A DNA stretch of 64,000 nucleotides from JACVRW01 sp963814095 (GCA_963814095.1 CAWFBT010000014.1:1-64000), one strand, 5' to 3'. Positions 27,430 through 36,931 are shown, counted from the stretch's first letter. Notes: generated by a model not told the origin, from the sequence alone. A program made the numbers and translations.

Positions 27430-28602
27430 GTGTCCCGCCGTGCCCTCCTAGAGCGCGTCGTCCGCGAGCTCGCCGGCTTCGAGCGGCCGTCCGCTTCGGA
27501 CGGCGAGCGCCGGGCGGCAGAGTGGATCGCCGCCGAGCTGCGCGAGGCGGGCTGCCGCGATGTGCGGGTCGAGGAGGAGCGCGCGCACGGCGGCTACTGG
27601 TGGCCGCTCGGGCTGCTGAACGCCGGCGCTCTCCTCGCCGCGCTCGCCGGCGGCCGGCGCGCCGCCGCGCTCACCGGCGCCGCCGCGGCCGCGGCCGTCT
27701 ACGACGACGTCGGCGGCGGCCGGCTCTGGTTCCGGCGCTCCACGCTGCCGGCGCGGCCCACCTGGAACGTCGTCGCCGAGGCGGGCGACCCGCAGGCGCG
27801 GCGCACGATCGTCGTGCTCGCTCACCACGACGCCGCCCACAGCGGCCTCATCTTCCACCCGGCTCTGCCGCGCGTCGGCATGAAGCTGTCCCCGCGGCTG
27901 CACGAGCGCGCCGAGCAGAGCGTGCCGATCCTGTACGGCACCTTCGTCGGCCCGGTCCTGCTCGCCCTCTGGGGCCTCTTCGGGGTGCGCGCGCTGCGCG
28001 CCGCCGGCAGCGTGTTCACGCTCGGCGCCGCCGCTGCGATGGCGAACATAGGCGCGAGCCGGGTGGTGCCCGGGGCCAATGACAACCTGAGCGCCGTCGC
28101 GGTGGCCGTCGCGCTCGCCAGGGCGCTGCGCGAGGACCCGCCGGCGGGCGTGCGGGTGCTGCTCGTCTCGACCGGTTCCGAGGAGTCGTTCATGGAGGGG
28201 ATGCAGGCGTTCGCGAAGCGCCACTTCCCGAGCCTTCCGCGCGAGACGACTGAGTTCGTCTGCCTCGAGTGCGTCGGCTCGCCCCAGCTGTGCGTGGTGG
28301 AGGGGGAGGGGATGCTGCGCATGCGCCACTACACCGGCGAGACGCGTGAGCGCCTGGCCCGCGCGGGCATCGACGCCGGCGTCCAGCTCACGCGCGGCCT
28401 GCGCACCGTGGCCGCCACCGACGCCCTGATAGCGCTGCGCGCCGGCTACCCGACCTGCCTGCTCGGGGGAGTCGACGAGACCAAGTTCCCGTCCAACTAC
28501 CACTGGCCCTCGGATACGCCCGACAACCTCGACTGGGACAGCGTCGAGGGCGCGCTGAGGGTCTGCGAGGAGTTCGTGCGCGGCCGCGCCGCGGCGGCCT
28601 AG
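27430..28602 (+). CDS. M28 family metallopeptidase with membrane segments
   Basis: 390 residues. Zinc-aminopeptidase ligands in order: VLAHHDAAHSG, GANDNLSAVAVA (the bridging Asp), STGSEE (Glu), ECVGS and a late His in YHWPSDTPDN. Two hydrophobic inserts (LLNAGALLAALAGG..., VGPVLLALWGLFGVRAL) suggest membrane association, unlike secreted aminopeptidases. GTG 27430 is 9 nt after TAAGGT (27415-27420). Convergent with DUF3467, overlapping by 4 nt. Confidence 0.86.
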   Translation: MSRRALLERVVRELAGFERPSASDGERRAAEWIAAELREAGCRDVRVEEERAHGGYWWPLGLLNAGALLAALAGGRRAAALTGAAAAAAVYDDVGGGRLWFRRSTLPARPTWNVVAEAGDPQARRTIVVLAHHDAAHSGLIFHPALPRVGMKLSPRLHERAEQSVPILYGTFVGPVLLALWGLFGVRALRAAGSVFTLGAAAAMANIGASRVVPGANDNLSAVAVAVALARALREDPPAGVRVLLVSTGSEESFMEGMQAFAKRHFPSLPRETTEFVCLECVGSPQLCVVEGEGMLRMRHYTGETRERLARAGIDAGVQLTRGLRTVAATDALIALRAGYPTCLLGGVDETKFPSNYHWPSDTPDNLDWDSVEGALRVCEEFVRGRAAAA

Positions 28603-28907
28603 CTCGTCTCGCTCGACTCCCCGCCCGGGCCGAACTCGGGCAGATCGCGAATGCCCTCACGGGTCCGCCACTTGGAGAAGTTGTCCTCCATGGCGTCGAT
28701 CAGCTCGCGCATGAAGCGCGGCGACAGGTTGACCCGCGACACCACGACGCCGGGCACCTCGCCTTCCTCGACCTCGTGGTCCACGCGCGCAAACGTGATC
28801 GTGAACTCGTAGTCGGAATGGGAGACGTTGGCGAAGTTGGCGTAGTGGCCCGCCATCGTCTCCGGGTCGGTGTGGATGTTGAAGTGGCGCTCGCCGTCGT
28901 CAGACAC
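28599..28907 (-). CDS. DUF3467 family protein
   Basis: 102 residues from GTG 28907 (VSDDGERHFNIHTDPETMAGHYANFANVSHSDYEFTITFARVD, split here only for description). Matches the small DUF3467 family: a Tyr-rich N-terminal strand region, then VSRVNLSPRFMRELIDAMEDNFSKW. Function unknown. The ATG at 28931 is also in frame but would overlap the divergent rlmH start; the GTG has a GATACT hexamer 6 nt upstream. Confidence 0.72.
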   Translation of the reverse strand: MSDDGERHFNIHTDPETMAGHYANFANVSHSDYEFTITFARVDHEVEEGEVPGVVVSRVNLSPRFMRELIDAMEDNFSKWRTREGIRDLPEFGPGGESSETS

Positions 28908-28929
28908 GCGCGTAGTATCGCACCCGCCC

Positions 28930-29334
28930 ATGCGGATCTCGGTGATCGCCGTCGGCCGCCTGCGGCCTCCTTTCCAGGACGACGTCGAGCACTACCGGAA
29001 GCTGCTCGCCGGCCACGTGAAGGTCGATCTCGTCGAGGTCCGCCAGGACGAGAAGGTGGCGCCGCGCGTCCCCGAGCGCTCCTTCAAGGTGCTGCTCGCG
29101 AGCGACGGCCGCACGTTCGACTCGGTCGCCTTCAGCGACTGGCTCGAAGAGCGCCGCCAGGCCGGGCTCGACCTCTGCTTCGTGATCGGCGGCCCGCGCG
29201 GACTCGAGCTCGACGCGGACATGCGCCTGTCGCTCGGCTCGATGACGCTGCCTCACCAGCTGGCGCGGGTGGTCCTGCTCGAGCAGCTCTATCGTGGCCA
29301 CAAGATCCTCGCTCGCGAGCCGTACCACTACTGA
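28930..29334 (+). CDS. rlmH: 23S rRNA (pseudouridine1915-N3)-methyltransferase
   Basis: 134 residues, SPOUT fold. MRISVIAVGRLRPPFQDDVEHY, CFVIGGPRGLE and LSLGSMTLPHQLARVVLLEQLYRGHKILAREPYHY, the diagnostic knot and C-terminus. Methylates pseudouridine 1915 of helix 69. TAGTAT (28913-28918) precedes the ATG by 11 nt. argS starts 4 bp after its stop. Confidence 0.95.
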   Translation: MRISVIAVGRLRPPFQDDVEHYRKLLAGHVKVDLVEVRQDEKVAPRVPERSFKVLLASDGRTFDSVAFSDWLEERRQAGLDLCFVIGGPRGLELDADMRLSLGSMTLPHQLARVVLLEQLYRGHKILAREPYHY

Positions 29335-29338
29335 CCTC

Positions 29339-30958
29339 ATGGATCCCGTAGCCCAGCTCTCCAGCGCCGTCGAGGAGACGGCCTCGAACCTCGCCGGTAA
29401 CGGCAGCCTGGCCGCCACGCGCCTCGACCGTCCCAAGAAGGCGGACTTCGGCGACTACTCGTCGAACGCCGCGATGCTGCTCGCGCCGACGCTCGGCGAG
29501 CAGCCGCGCCTCGTGGCGGAGCGGCTGGGCGACGCCCTCGGCGAGCGGCTCGGCGACGCCGTCGAGCGCGTCGAGGTGGCGGGGCCGGGCTTCCTCAACC
29601 TGTTCATGGCTGACCGCTGGTACCTCGAGGCGCTCGCCGGGATGCTCGAGGCCGGCGCCGACTTCGGTCAGGGCGACTCCGGCGAGCGCGTCAACGTCGA
29701 GTTCGTGAGCGCCAACCCGACCGGTCCGATCACCGTAGCGTCGGCTCGCCACGCCGCCTACGGCGATTCGCTCTCGCGCGTGCTCGAGCGCGCCGGCAAC
29801 GAGGTCGAGCGCGAGTACTACATCAACGACACCGGCACCCAGGTGCGGCTCTTCGGCGAGTCGATCCGGGCGCGGGCGCGCGCCGAGGAGCCGCCTGAGG
29901 CGGGCTATCTCGGCGAGTACGTGACCGAGCTGGCCGGCCGCATCGACGCTGCCGCCGACGCTGATCCGGACGAGCTCGCACGACGCGGAATCGAGCTGCT
30001 GCTCGCGGGCGTACGCGCGACGCTCGAGCGCTTCCGGGTCAGCATGGACGAGTACTTCTCCGAGCGCAGCCTGCACGAGTCGGGTGCGATCGAGGACGCG
30101 CTGCGGCGGCTCGAGGAGCAGGGCCACGTGTACGAGCACGAGGGCGCGCTCTGGCTGCGCACCAGCTCGTTCGGGGACGACAAGGACCGCGTCCTGCGCC
30201 GCTCGAACGGCGAGTACACCTACTTCGGCTCGGACATCGCCTACCACGTCCACAAGCTCGGGCGCGAGTACGACCGGGCACTCGACGTCTGGGGCGCGGA
30301 CCATCACGGCTACATCGGCCGCCTGCGGGCCGCCTGGCAGGCGCTCGGCGGCGACCCGGACAGGTTCGAGATCGTGATCATGCAGCTCGTCAGCCTCACC
30401 GAGGCGGGCGAGCGCGTGAAGATGTCGAAGCGCGCCGGCGCGATCGCGACGCTCGACGACCTGCTCGACGACATCGGCGTCGACGCCGCGCGCTGGTTCC
30501 TCGTCTCGCGCAGCCACGACACGACGCTCGACCTCGATCTCGACCTGGCCCGCCGGCAGTCGCAGGACAACCCCGTCTACTACGTGCAGTACGCCCACGC
30601 GCGCATCGCCTCGATTCTGCGAAAGGCGGGTGAGGAGCGCGTCGAGGCGGCGCTCGCGGCGGACCTGCGCGTGAGCGACGAGCGCTTCCACCCGTCTGCG
30701 CGCGCGCTCGTCAAGAAGCTGCTCGAGCTGCCCGGCGAGGTGCGCGAGGCGGCCGAGCGGCGGGCGCCGCACCGGCTCACGACCTACGCCACCGAGACCG
30801 CGCAGGACTTCTCGGCCTTCTACCGCGACTGCCGAGTGGTCGGCGCGGCCGCCGAGGGCGGCGACGAGGACGTGCGGCTCGCGATCTGCGTGATGGCGAA
30901 GCGGGTGCTCGCGCAGTCGCTCGACCTGCTCGGGGTCGAGGCACCCGAGTCGATGTAG
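29339..30958 (+). CDS. argS: Arginyl-tRNA synthetase with degenerate HIGH motif
   Basis: 539 residues. N-terminal Add domain, VNVEFVSANPTGPITVASAR at the catalytic site, EREYYINDTGTQVRLFGES, DIAYHVHKLGREYDRALDVWGADHHGYIGR, KMSK loop GERVKMSKRAG and anticodon-binding C-terminus ending SLDLLGVEAPESM. Where bacterial ArgRS has HxGH (GPLHVGH) this protein reads TVAS, so both signature His and the Gly are gone while everything else looks intact. ATG 29339 is 4 bp after rlmH. It is probably the essential enzyme, as the rest is well conserved. Confidence 0.93.
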   Translation: MDPVAQLSSAVEETASNLAGNGSLAATRLDRPKKADFGDYSSNAAMLLAPTLGEQPRLVAERLGDALGERLGDAVERVEVAGPGFLNLFMADRWYLEALAGMLEAGADFGQGDSGERVNVEFVSANPTGPITVASARHAAYGDSLSRVLERAGNEVEREYYINDTGTQVRLFGESIRARARAEEPPEAGYLGEYVTELAGRIDAAADADPDELARRGIELLLAGVRATLERFRVSMDEYFSERSLHESGAIEDALRRLEEQGHVYEHEGALWLRTSSFGDDKDRVLRRSNGEYTYFGSDIAYHVHKLGREYDRALDVWGADHHGYIGRLRAAWQALGGDPDRFEIVIMQLVSLTEAGERVKMSKRAGAIATLDDLLDDIGVDAARWFLVSRSHDTTLDLDLDLARRQSQDNPVYYVQYAHARIASILRKAGEERVEAALAADLRVSDERFHPSARALVKKLLELPGEVREAAERRAPHRLTTYATETAQDFSAFYRDCRVVGAAAEGGDEDVRLAICVMAKRVLAQSLDLLGVEAPESM

Positions 30959-30983
30959 GGCGCCAGCTACTCTCCTGCGCCGC

Positions 30984-32288
30984 ATGCGACTCGCACTCGC
31001 GCTGGCCCTGCTCGGATTGCTGATCGCTGCCGCTCCCGCGGCGGCGGTCGACCGCTACGTGCCCATCAAGGTCGGCGCAGGCGCGGGACCGGCGAAGTAC
31101 GACCGCGTCTTCGTGCAGCAGCTGGGCCCGAGGCGCCACGACCGCGTGATCGTGCTCGTGCCGGGGACCAACGGCGGCGCCGGCGGCATCACACCGGTTG
31201 CCCGCGACATCGTCGCGCGCGTGCCGCGCACCCAGGTCTGGATCGTCGACCGCCGCGAGCAGGCATTCGAGGACACGTCGGTGTTCGCGGGCGGCGACCC
31301 GGCGGCGGCGCAGGACTACTACCTGGGCTTCAAGTACAGGCGGGTGCTCGGCACGGACGCGAAGTTCGTGGCCGAGTGGGGTCTGCGCCAGCAGCTCGAG
31401 GACCTGCGCCACGTCGTCCAACGCGCGCGCCGCGGCGGGCGTGAGGTGATCCTCGGCGGCCACTCCGCCGGCGCATCGACGGCTGTGGCGTATGCCGCCT
31501 GGGATTTCGGGGGCCGCCCGGGCTACCGCGATCTCGCCGGCCTCGTGCTGATCGACGGCGGCCTCCTCGGCAGCTTCGCGTCGTCGAACCTGAGCCGGGC
31601 GCGCAGCGAGCTGGAGCAGATCCGGGCGGGTGACGTCTTCCTCGACCTGCTCGGCGTCGGACTGCCCGAGATCAACGGCATCTTCGCGCAGGTTGGCGCG
31701 CTCTGGGCCTACAAGCGGCCCGACGAGCCGTCGGTGCTCCAGCAGTACCCGCCGCTGCCCGCCTTCCTGAAGCCGCCCTTCCCGGTCACGAACGAGGCGC
31801 AGCTCGGCTACGCCTTCGACGAGACGACCGCCCCGGACGCGCTGTCGCTGATCCATATCCGCGCCGGGGAGCTCGCTGCGAGCGGCGACCCGCGCGGCTG
31901 GCAGGACGGCGAGGTCACCCCGATCCGCCGGTTCGCACGTGCCTACGCGGCCGACGGCCCGAACGCGACCGAGTGGTACTACCCCCGCCGGCTGCTGCTC
32001 GACATCGACGCGGCCAGCTCGCTGCGCCAGACGCCGGCGGCGCGCTTCCTCGGATTGCGTCTCCGGCACGGCCGGAAGATCGACGTGCCGCTCTACGCGT
32101 TCGGCACCTCGATCACCAAGGGGCGGGTGGCGCGCGGAGCCAAGCGCCTCGTGCACACATCGCGGATCAGGAACTTCTCGATCGTCGACGACCGCGGCAC
32201 GAGCCACCTCGATCCGCTCTCGGCCGCGCCCAGGCGCAACGACTTCCTGAAGTCGGTCGTGCCCTTCCTGCGGCGACTCGCCCCCTAG
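30984..32288 (+). CDS. Secreted alpha/beta hydrolase
   Basis: 434 residues with signal peptide (LALALALLGLLIAAAPAAA). Nucleophile elbow GGHSAGAS (about 155-162), oxyanion region LVPGTNGGAGG, and a C-terminal segment with DDRGTSHLDPL that could supply the catalytic His. The acid is not clear. Possibly a lipase/esterase. TACTCT (30968-30973) lies 10 nt before the ATG. Confidence 0.78.
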   Translation: MRLALALALLGLLIAAAPAAAVDRYVPIKVGAGAGPAKYDRVFVQQLGPRRHDRVIVLVPGTNGGAGGITPVARDIVARVPRTQVWIVDRREQAFEDTSVFAGGDPAAAQDYYLGFKYRRVLGTDAKFVAEWGLRQQLEDLRHVVQRARRGGREVILGGHSAGASTAVAYAAWDFGGRPGYRDLAGLVLIDGGLLGSFASSNLSRARSELEQIRAGDVFLDLLGVGLPEINGIFAQVGALWAYKRPDEPSVLQQYPPLPAFLKPPFPVTNEAQLGYAFDETTAPDALSLIHIRAGELAASGDPRGWQDGEVTPIRRFARAYAADGPNATEWYYPRRLLLDIDAASSLRQTPAARFLGLRLRHGRKIDVPLYAFGTSITKGRVARGAKRLVHTSRIRNFSIVDDRGTSHLDPLSAAPRRNDFLKSVVPFLRRLAP

Positions 32289-32309
32289 CCGCTTGTATAC
32301 GGAGGCGTG

Positions 32310-33455
32310 ATGAGCCCTCCGCAGCGCGCCCGCGTCGCGGTCACCGCGATCTTCGCCCTCAACGGGGCGCTGTTCGCATCGATCTTCTCGCGCCTGCCCG
32401 CGATCCAGGAGCGGGTCGACATCGGCGACGGGGCGCTCGGCCTCGCGCTCTTGTGCTCGATGGTCGGGCTGCTCTCGAGCCAGATCGTGACCGGCCCGCT
32501 GATCACCCGCCGCGGCAGCCGGCCGCTCGTTGTCATCGGCGGCCTCGGCTACGCGCTCGGGCTCATCCCGGTGGCGCTGGCCGAGTCGTGGGGGGTGCTC
32601 GCCGCGAGCTTCCTGTTCGTCGGCTTCTCGAACGGCGTGCTCGACGTCTCCATGAACACGCACGGCCTGACCGTGGAGAAGCAGCTCGGCCGGCCGATCC
32701 TGTCGACGCTCCACGCCGCGTTCTCGTTCGGCGCGCTCGGCGGCGCCGCTGTCGGCGGACTCGTCGCGAGCGCCGGGCTGGGCGTCGAGCCGCACCTCTT
32801 CACTGTCGCCGCCGCCGGCGTCGTCGCCATTCTCGTGGCGGGCCGCTTCCTGCTCCCACCCGGCGCGGACGCCGCTCCCGAGGGTCCGATGTTCGCCGTG
32901 CCGAGCCGGGCGCTGCTGCTCGTCGGGGCGTTCGCCTTCTGCGTCCTGCTGAGCGAGGGCGCGATCAACGACTGGTCCGCCGTCTACATGGAGAGCGAGC
33001 TCGGCGCGAGCGAGGGCGCCGCCGCCGCCGGGCTCGTGGCGTTCTCGCTGACGATGGGCATCGGCCGGCTGTTCGGCGACCGCCTCAACACCGCGATCGG
33101 CCCGGTACGGCTGGCGCGCGGCGGAGGCGGGCTGGCGGCGGCCGGGATCGGAATCGCCCTGCTCGCGCAGGAGCCGCTGCTCGCGGCGTTCGGATTCGGG
33201 TGCGCCGGCTTTGGGCTGTCGGGCCTGTTCCCGATCGCGCTGCGCGCGGCGGCCGCGAAGGGGGAGACCGCCGGCCCGTCGGTCGCCGCCGTGTCGGCCG
33301 GCGGCTACCTCGGCTTTCTCGCCGGGCCGCCGATCATCGGCGGCGTCTCGGAGGTCGCAAGCCTTCGGGTCGGACTGCTGCTGCTCGTGCTGCTGTGCTG
33401 CGTCGCCGCGCTGCTCGGCCCGGCCGTTCGGATACAGAGCGCGGCGCGTCGTTAG
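32310..33455 (+). CDS. MFS transporter
   Basis: About 381 residues with roughly 12 hydrophobic helices. LPAIQERVDIGDGALGLALLCSMVG and ITRRGSRPLVVIGG (loop 2-3 motif), then FVGFSNGVLDVSMNTHGLTVEKQLGRPI, characteristic of the YbjJ/fucose-permease-like branch. GGAGG at 32301-32305 favours ATG 32310 over the GTG at 32307. Substrate unknown. Confidence 0.85.
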   Translation: MSPPQRARVAVTAIFALNGALFASIFSRLPAIQERVDIGDGALGLALLCSMVGLLSSQIVTGPLITRRGSRPLVVIGGLGYALGLIPVALAESWGVLAASFLFVGFSNGVLDVSMNTHGLTVEKQLGRPILSTLHAAFSFGALGGAAVGGLVASAGLGVEPHLFTVAAAGVVAILVAGRFLLPPGADAAPEGPMFAVPSRALLLVGAFAFCVLLSEGAINDWSAVYMESELGASEGAAAAGLVAFSLTMGIGRLFGDRLNTAIGPVRLARGGGGLAAAGIGIALLAQEPLLAAFGFGCAGFGLSGLFPIALRAAAAKGETAGPSVAAVSAGGYLGFLAGPPIIGGVSEVASLRVGLLLLVLLCCVAALLGPAVRIQSAARR

Positions 33456-33466
33456 CCTGCCCGCCC

Positions 33467-34414
33467 ATGCGGATCTGCCTGATGATCGAGGGCCAGGAGG
33501 GCGTCACCTGGGAGCAGTGGCGCGCGCTCGCCGCCGCATGTGACGAGCACGGCTACGAGGGCCTGTTCCGCTCCGACCACTACATGTCGGTCACCGGCCA
33601 GGCCGACGGTGGCTCGCTCGATGCGTGGACCACGCTCGCTGCTCTCGCGGCGGTCACGTCGCGGGTCAGGCTCGGGACGCTCGTCTCACCGGCGACCTTC
33701 CGCCATCCGTCGGTGCTCGCCAAGTCGGCCGTCACCGTCGACCAGGTGTCCGGCGGCCGAGCCGAGCTCGGCATCGGCGCCGGCTGGCTCGAGGCGGAGC
33801 ACCGCGCCTACGGCTTCCCGTTCTCGGACATGCGCACGCGCATGGACCTGCTGGCCGAGCAGATGGAGATCATCGCCCGATCTTTCGCCGACGAGCGCTT
33901 CTCGTACAAGGGCGAGCACTACGAGATCGAGGACCTCGACGCCCGGCCGAAGCCGGTCCAGCGGCCACGCCCACCGGTGATCGTGGGCGGGCGGGCAGGC
34001 CCGCGCAGCCTCGCGCTCGCCGCACGCTGGGCGGACGAGTACAACACCTTCAGCGCGTCGGTCGACGAGATCCGCGAGCGTCGTGACGCCTTCGCCGTGG
34101 CGTGGCGGGAGGCCGGCCGCGACCCGGACGCGTTCCGCTTCAGCGCGATGGTCGCCGTCCTCGTCGGCGCCGACGAGCGCGAGCTCAGCGATCGCGTCGC
34201 GCGGCTCGCGGAATGGCAGGGACGCGAGCCGGCGGAGGTGCTCGACAGCCTGCGCGGCACCGGCGTGGTCGGAACGGTCGACGAGGCGGCGGAGCGGCTC
34301 GCCGAGCTCGAGGCCGCCGGAGCGCAGCGCGTGATGATCCAGCACCTCCTGCACGACGATCTAGACGCGGTCGAGCTGATCGGGCGCGAGCTGATCCCGC
34401 AGGTTGCCGGCTAG
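33467..34414 (+). CDS. LLM-class F420-dependent oxidoreductase
   Basis: 315 residues, luciferase-like monooxygenase fold: GYEGLFRSDHYMS, RVRLGTLVSPATFRHPSVLAKSAVTVDQVSGGRAELGIGAGW, RPRPPVIVGGRAGPRSLALAARWADEYN. This branch normally uses F420, a cofactor typical of Actinobacteria. ATG 33467 is 8 nt after TAGCCT. Convergent with ccdA, stops overlapping by 4 nt. Confidence 0.88.
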   Translation: MRICLMIEGQEGVTWEQWRALAAACDEHGYEGLFRSDHYMSVTGQADGGSLDAWTTLAALAAVTSRVRLGTLVSPATFRHPSVLAKSAVTVDQVSGGRAELGIGAGWLEAEHRAYGFPFSDMRTRMDLLAEQMEIIARSFADERFSYKGEHYEIEDLDARPKPVQRPRPPVIVGGRAGPRSLALAARWADEYNTFSASVDEIRERRDAFAVAWREAGRDPDAFRFSAMVAVLVGADERELSDRVARLAEWQGREPAEVLDSLRGTGVVGTVDEAAERLAELEAAGAQRVMIQHLLHDDLDAVELIGRELIPQVAG

Positions 34415-35160
34415 ATCTCGTTGAAGAAGTTGATGCCGAGGTCGTCCATCACCTGGAGCGCCTCGGAGTTCAGGCGCGTCAGCTCGTTCGTGTAGAGCAG
34501 CACGCCCATCACGATCAGCACGACGCCGGAGACCAGTGTGATGGCGGTGTAGTGGTTGCGGAAGAAGCGGAACACGCCCGCGAAGGTCGTGAACGCGAGC
34601 GCGCTCAGGATGAATGGGACGGCCAGGCCGAGGGCGTAGAAGGCGAGCAGCACGCCGCCGCGCCCGACGGTGTCCTCGGTCGACGCCGCGGTGAGGATGG
34701 CGCCGAGCGTCGGCCCCGTGCATGGGAGCCAGGCGACTGCGAACGCGAGTCCCGCGATGATCGGCCCGCCCGTGTGGGCGCGCCGCATCAGCTCCTCCGG
34801 GCGCCACTCCCTGTTCAGCTTGGGGACGAACAGCGTGGCGATGAAGAGGACGCCGAGCAGCCCGATGATGATGCCCGAGATCTGGCGCAGCAGCTGGCGG
34901 TTGTCCTGGAGCGTCTGGCCGAGGCCGGTGGCCGTCATCCCGAGCGCGACGAACATCGCCGTGAAGGCGAGGCAGAAGAGCAGCGCCGGGCCGAGCACTC
35001 GCATGCGCCCCTGCCCCTCCTGGATGTCGGCGAACGAGACGCCCGAGATCGTCGACAGGTAGCCCGGCACGAGTGGCAGCACGCACGGGGAGACGAAGGA
35101 GATGAAGCCGACGGCGAAGGCGGCCACAACCGTGGTGTCGACGGTGCTCTGCGCGATCAC
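34411..35160 (-). CDS. ccdA: Cytochrome c biogenesis protein CcdA
   Basis: 249 residues, six to seven TM helices. The two redox Cys are seen in GFISFVSPCVLPLVPGYL and AVAWLPCTGPTLGA, the CcdA/DsbD transmembrane signature. Passes electrons from cytosolic thioredoxin across the membrane to TlpA/CcmG. GTG start overlaps the ccmH stop. Confidence 0.94.
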   Translation of the reverse strand: MIAQSTVDTTVVAAFAVGFISFVSPCVLPLVPGYLSTISGVSFADIQEGQGRMRVLGPALLFCLAFTAMFVALGMTATGLGQTLQDNRQLLRQISGIIIGLLGVLFIATLFVPKLNREWRPEELMRRAHTGGPIIAGLAFAVAWLPCTGPTLGAILTAASTEDTVGRGGVLLAFYALGLAVPFILSALAFTTFAGVFRFFRNHYTAITLVSGVVLIVMGVLLYTNELTRLNSEALQVMDDLGINFFNEI

Positions 35161-35630
35161 AGGTCGTAGCGCTCCATGTCGCTGTCGACGCGGCTGCTGT
35201 CGGCCGCCGCGGCGGGCGCGGGCCCGCTGCGGCGCCGGCCGTCGCCGCGCCAGCGCACCACCGCGAAGGCGATCCCGCCGGCAGCCAACAGGATTCCGAG
35301 CGCCGGGATCACGTAGACGAGCACGTCGCCGAGGTCATCGTCGCCCTCGTCGCCGGGCAGCGCCAGCACCTCCTCGCCGAACTGCGCGACGAGCGCCTGC
35401 TTGATCTCGTCCTTCGAGCGGCAGTCGTCGATCAGGCCCTCGATGTACTCGCGCTCGCGCTGGGCCTGGGGCGCCTCGGTGGCGAGTGCGAGCGGGGTGC
35501 CGCAGACCGGGCACATGACCTCGTCCTCGAGGTCGGCGAGCGTCGTCTGCGGGCAGTTCTGGGCGAGCGCGGCGGGCGCGGGCGCGAGCAGCGCGAGCAG
35601 GGCGGCGCCCGTCGCTGCGGCGCGCCTCAC
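35157..35630 (-). CDS. ccmH: Cytochrome c-type biogenesis protein CcmH
   Basis: 157 residues. Signal peptide, then EVMCPVCGTPLALATEAPQAQREREYIEGLIDDCRSKDEIKQALVAQFGEEVLA, with the CxxC that reduces apocytochrome haem-binding Cys. One TM helix (VLVYVIPALGILLAAGGIAFAVV) and a charged tail. Coupled by overlapping start/stop to tlpA upstream and ccdA downstream. Confidence 0.92.
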   Translation of the reverse strand: MRRAAATGAALLALLAPAPAALAQNCPQTTLADLEDEVMCPVCGTPLALATEAPQAQREREYIEGLIDDCRSKDEIKQALVAQFGEEVLALPGDEGDDDLGDVLVYVIPALGILLAAGGIAFAVVRWRGDGRRRSGPAPAAAADSSRVDSDMERYDL

Positions 35631-36178
35631 GTCTCCTCCAGCAGCGGCGCCACCTCAGTCCTCATGAACGCGTCGTCGACCGGCCCGCGCCTCACCGCCG
35701 CGATCCGGCCATCGCGGTCGATCACGAAGGTCTCGGGGTAGGCGACGACTCCGTAGCTCTCGAGTGCGTCGCCATCCTTGTCCTTCAGCATCGGATAGGT
35801 GAGGTCGTACTCGTCGATGAAGTCCTGGGCGTCGCCGGTTACGTCGAGCACGTCCACGCCGAGCACGGTCCCGCCCCCGCCGGCCATGCGCTTGTGCCAG
35901 CGCTCGAGCAGCGGCGACTCCTCGCGGCAGGGCTCACACCACGAGGCCCAGAAGTTGAGGACGACGACCTCGCCCCGGTAGTCGGCAAGCGAGCCGTCAC
36001 CGCCGCCGCTCAGCTTGGGCAGCTGGAGCGCGGGCGCCTGCTCGAGCTCGCCGCGGGCGAGGGCGTCCTCGACGCTGCGGTCCGGCTCGTTCTGGGAGAG
36101 CCCGTACGCGAGCAGCGCAACGAGCGCCAGAACGGCGCAGACGATGGCGATCGAAACAGGGGTGACGACCCTCCTCAT
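35627..36178 (-). CDS. TlpA/CcmG-like thiol-disulfide oxidoreductase
   Basis: 183 residues. N-terminal anchor (VSIAIVCAVLALVALLAYGLS), thioredoxin fold with NFWASWCEPCREESPLLE (CxxC) and cis-Pro in GVVAYPETFVID. Reduces CcmH/apocytochrome c; paired with CcdA as electron source. First gene of the cytochrome c maturation operon. Confidence 0.93.
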   Translation of the reverse strand: MRRVVTPVSIAIVCAVLALVALLAYGLSQNEPDRSVEDALARGELEQAPALQLPKLSGGGDGSLADYRGEVVVLNFWASWCEPCREESPLLERWHKRMAGGGGTVLGVDVLDVTGDAQDFIDEYDLTYPMLKDKDGDALESYGVVAYPETFVIDRDGRIAAVRRGPVDDAFMRTEVAPLLEET

Positions 36179-36239
36179 GGACCGCCACGAACCTTAGTGT
36201 CGGGCTGGAATCGCTCTTCGACGCTGACGTGGCGCGGCT

Positions 36240-36931
36240 TCAGCGCGGGGGCGGCAGCCGGTACCGGGCGACGTAGGCGGCGTTCCCTGCACAGCCCGCC
36301 AGCACCACGCGGCGTGAGCCCGAGCTCACGACGGCGTTGACGCTCACGCCTCGCGGTCTGGCGATGCGGATGAGGCCTCCGCGCGCGAAGCGGTCGTTGG
36401 GAGCACCGTCGGCCTGCAATTGCGCCAGGCTGGATCCGACACCGACGGTCAGCGCGCCCGCTGGGGTGGACGTCGCTCCGCAGGTCGTGTCGTTGAAGCC
36501 TGGTAGACCCGGAGTCACCGCCAGGCCGTCGCCGCCGTAGGAGGTGTCAGGCGCCCCTGGCGTGTCAATCGAGTGCTCAGAAGCGCGCCGCCGGGGCCTA
36601 TGGATCCGTCTCCCGTCACCATGATCCGACCGCCCGAGACGAGTGTCATCGCACACGGGAACCATTGCGCGAAGCCGCCGCCGGGTCTCGTGAACGCGAT
36701 CTCGACGTGGCCGCCGTCGCCGAACCCCTGCGCAAACCGGCCCCTGGACGTCAGCTGGAACACACCGGCGCTTCCGTGCCCATCGGAGCCGATGTAGTCG
36801 AGGTGCCCGAACCCGACGATCTCGCCGCCGGGGGTGGTCGCGAGGCGGTCGACGCCGGCGCTCGCGGCGAGATCGGCGTTCCAGAACAGGACCTGCGCGA
36901 GGCCGCGGCTGCCGAACCCGCGGTCCGGCTC
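36240..36931 (-). pseudogene. Remnant of a delta-60-repeat (beta-propeller) protein, 5' truncated and frameshifted
   Basis: Reading leftward from about 36931: DRGFGSRGLAQVLFWN, GVDRLATTPGGEIVGFGHLD, FQLTSRGRFAQGFGDGGHVE, AMTLVSGGRIMVTGDGS: the alternating DxxFGxxG / PxGxIxVxG pattern of delta-60 repeats. At about 36551 one base is missing (a C run), after which the next repeat continues in another frame as DTSYGGDGLAVTPGLPG and ends YVARYRLPPPR at 36240. No signal peptide or start remains; the sequence upstream is instead antisense to a peptidoglycan-binding fragment. Confidence 0.7.

Noticed and set aside
36665..36931. Upstream half of the plus-strand frame ending in the peptidoglycan-binding repeats
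   Set aside because: It is exactly antisense to the delta-60 remnant and encodes no recognisable domain, so it was not counted as part of a gene.
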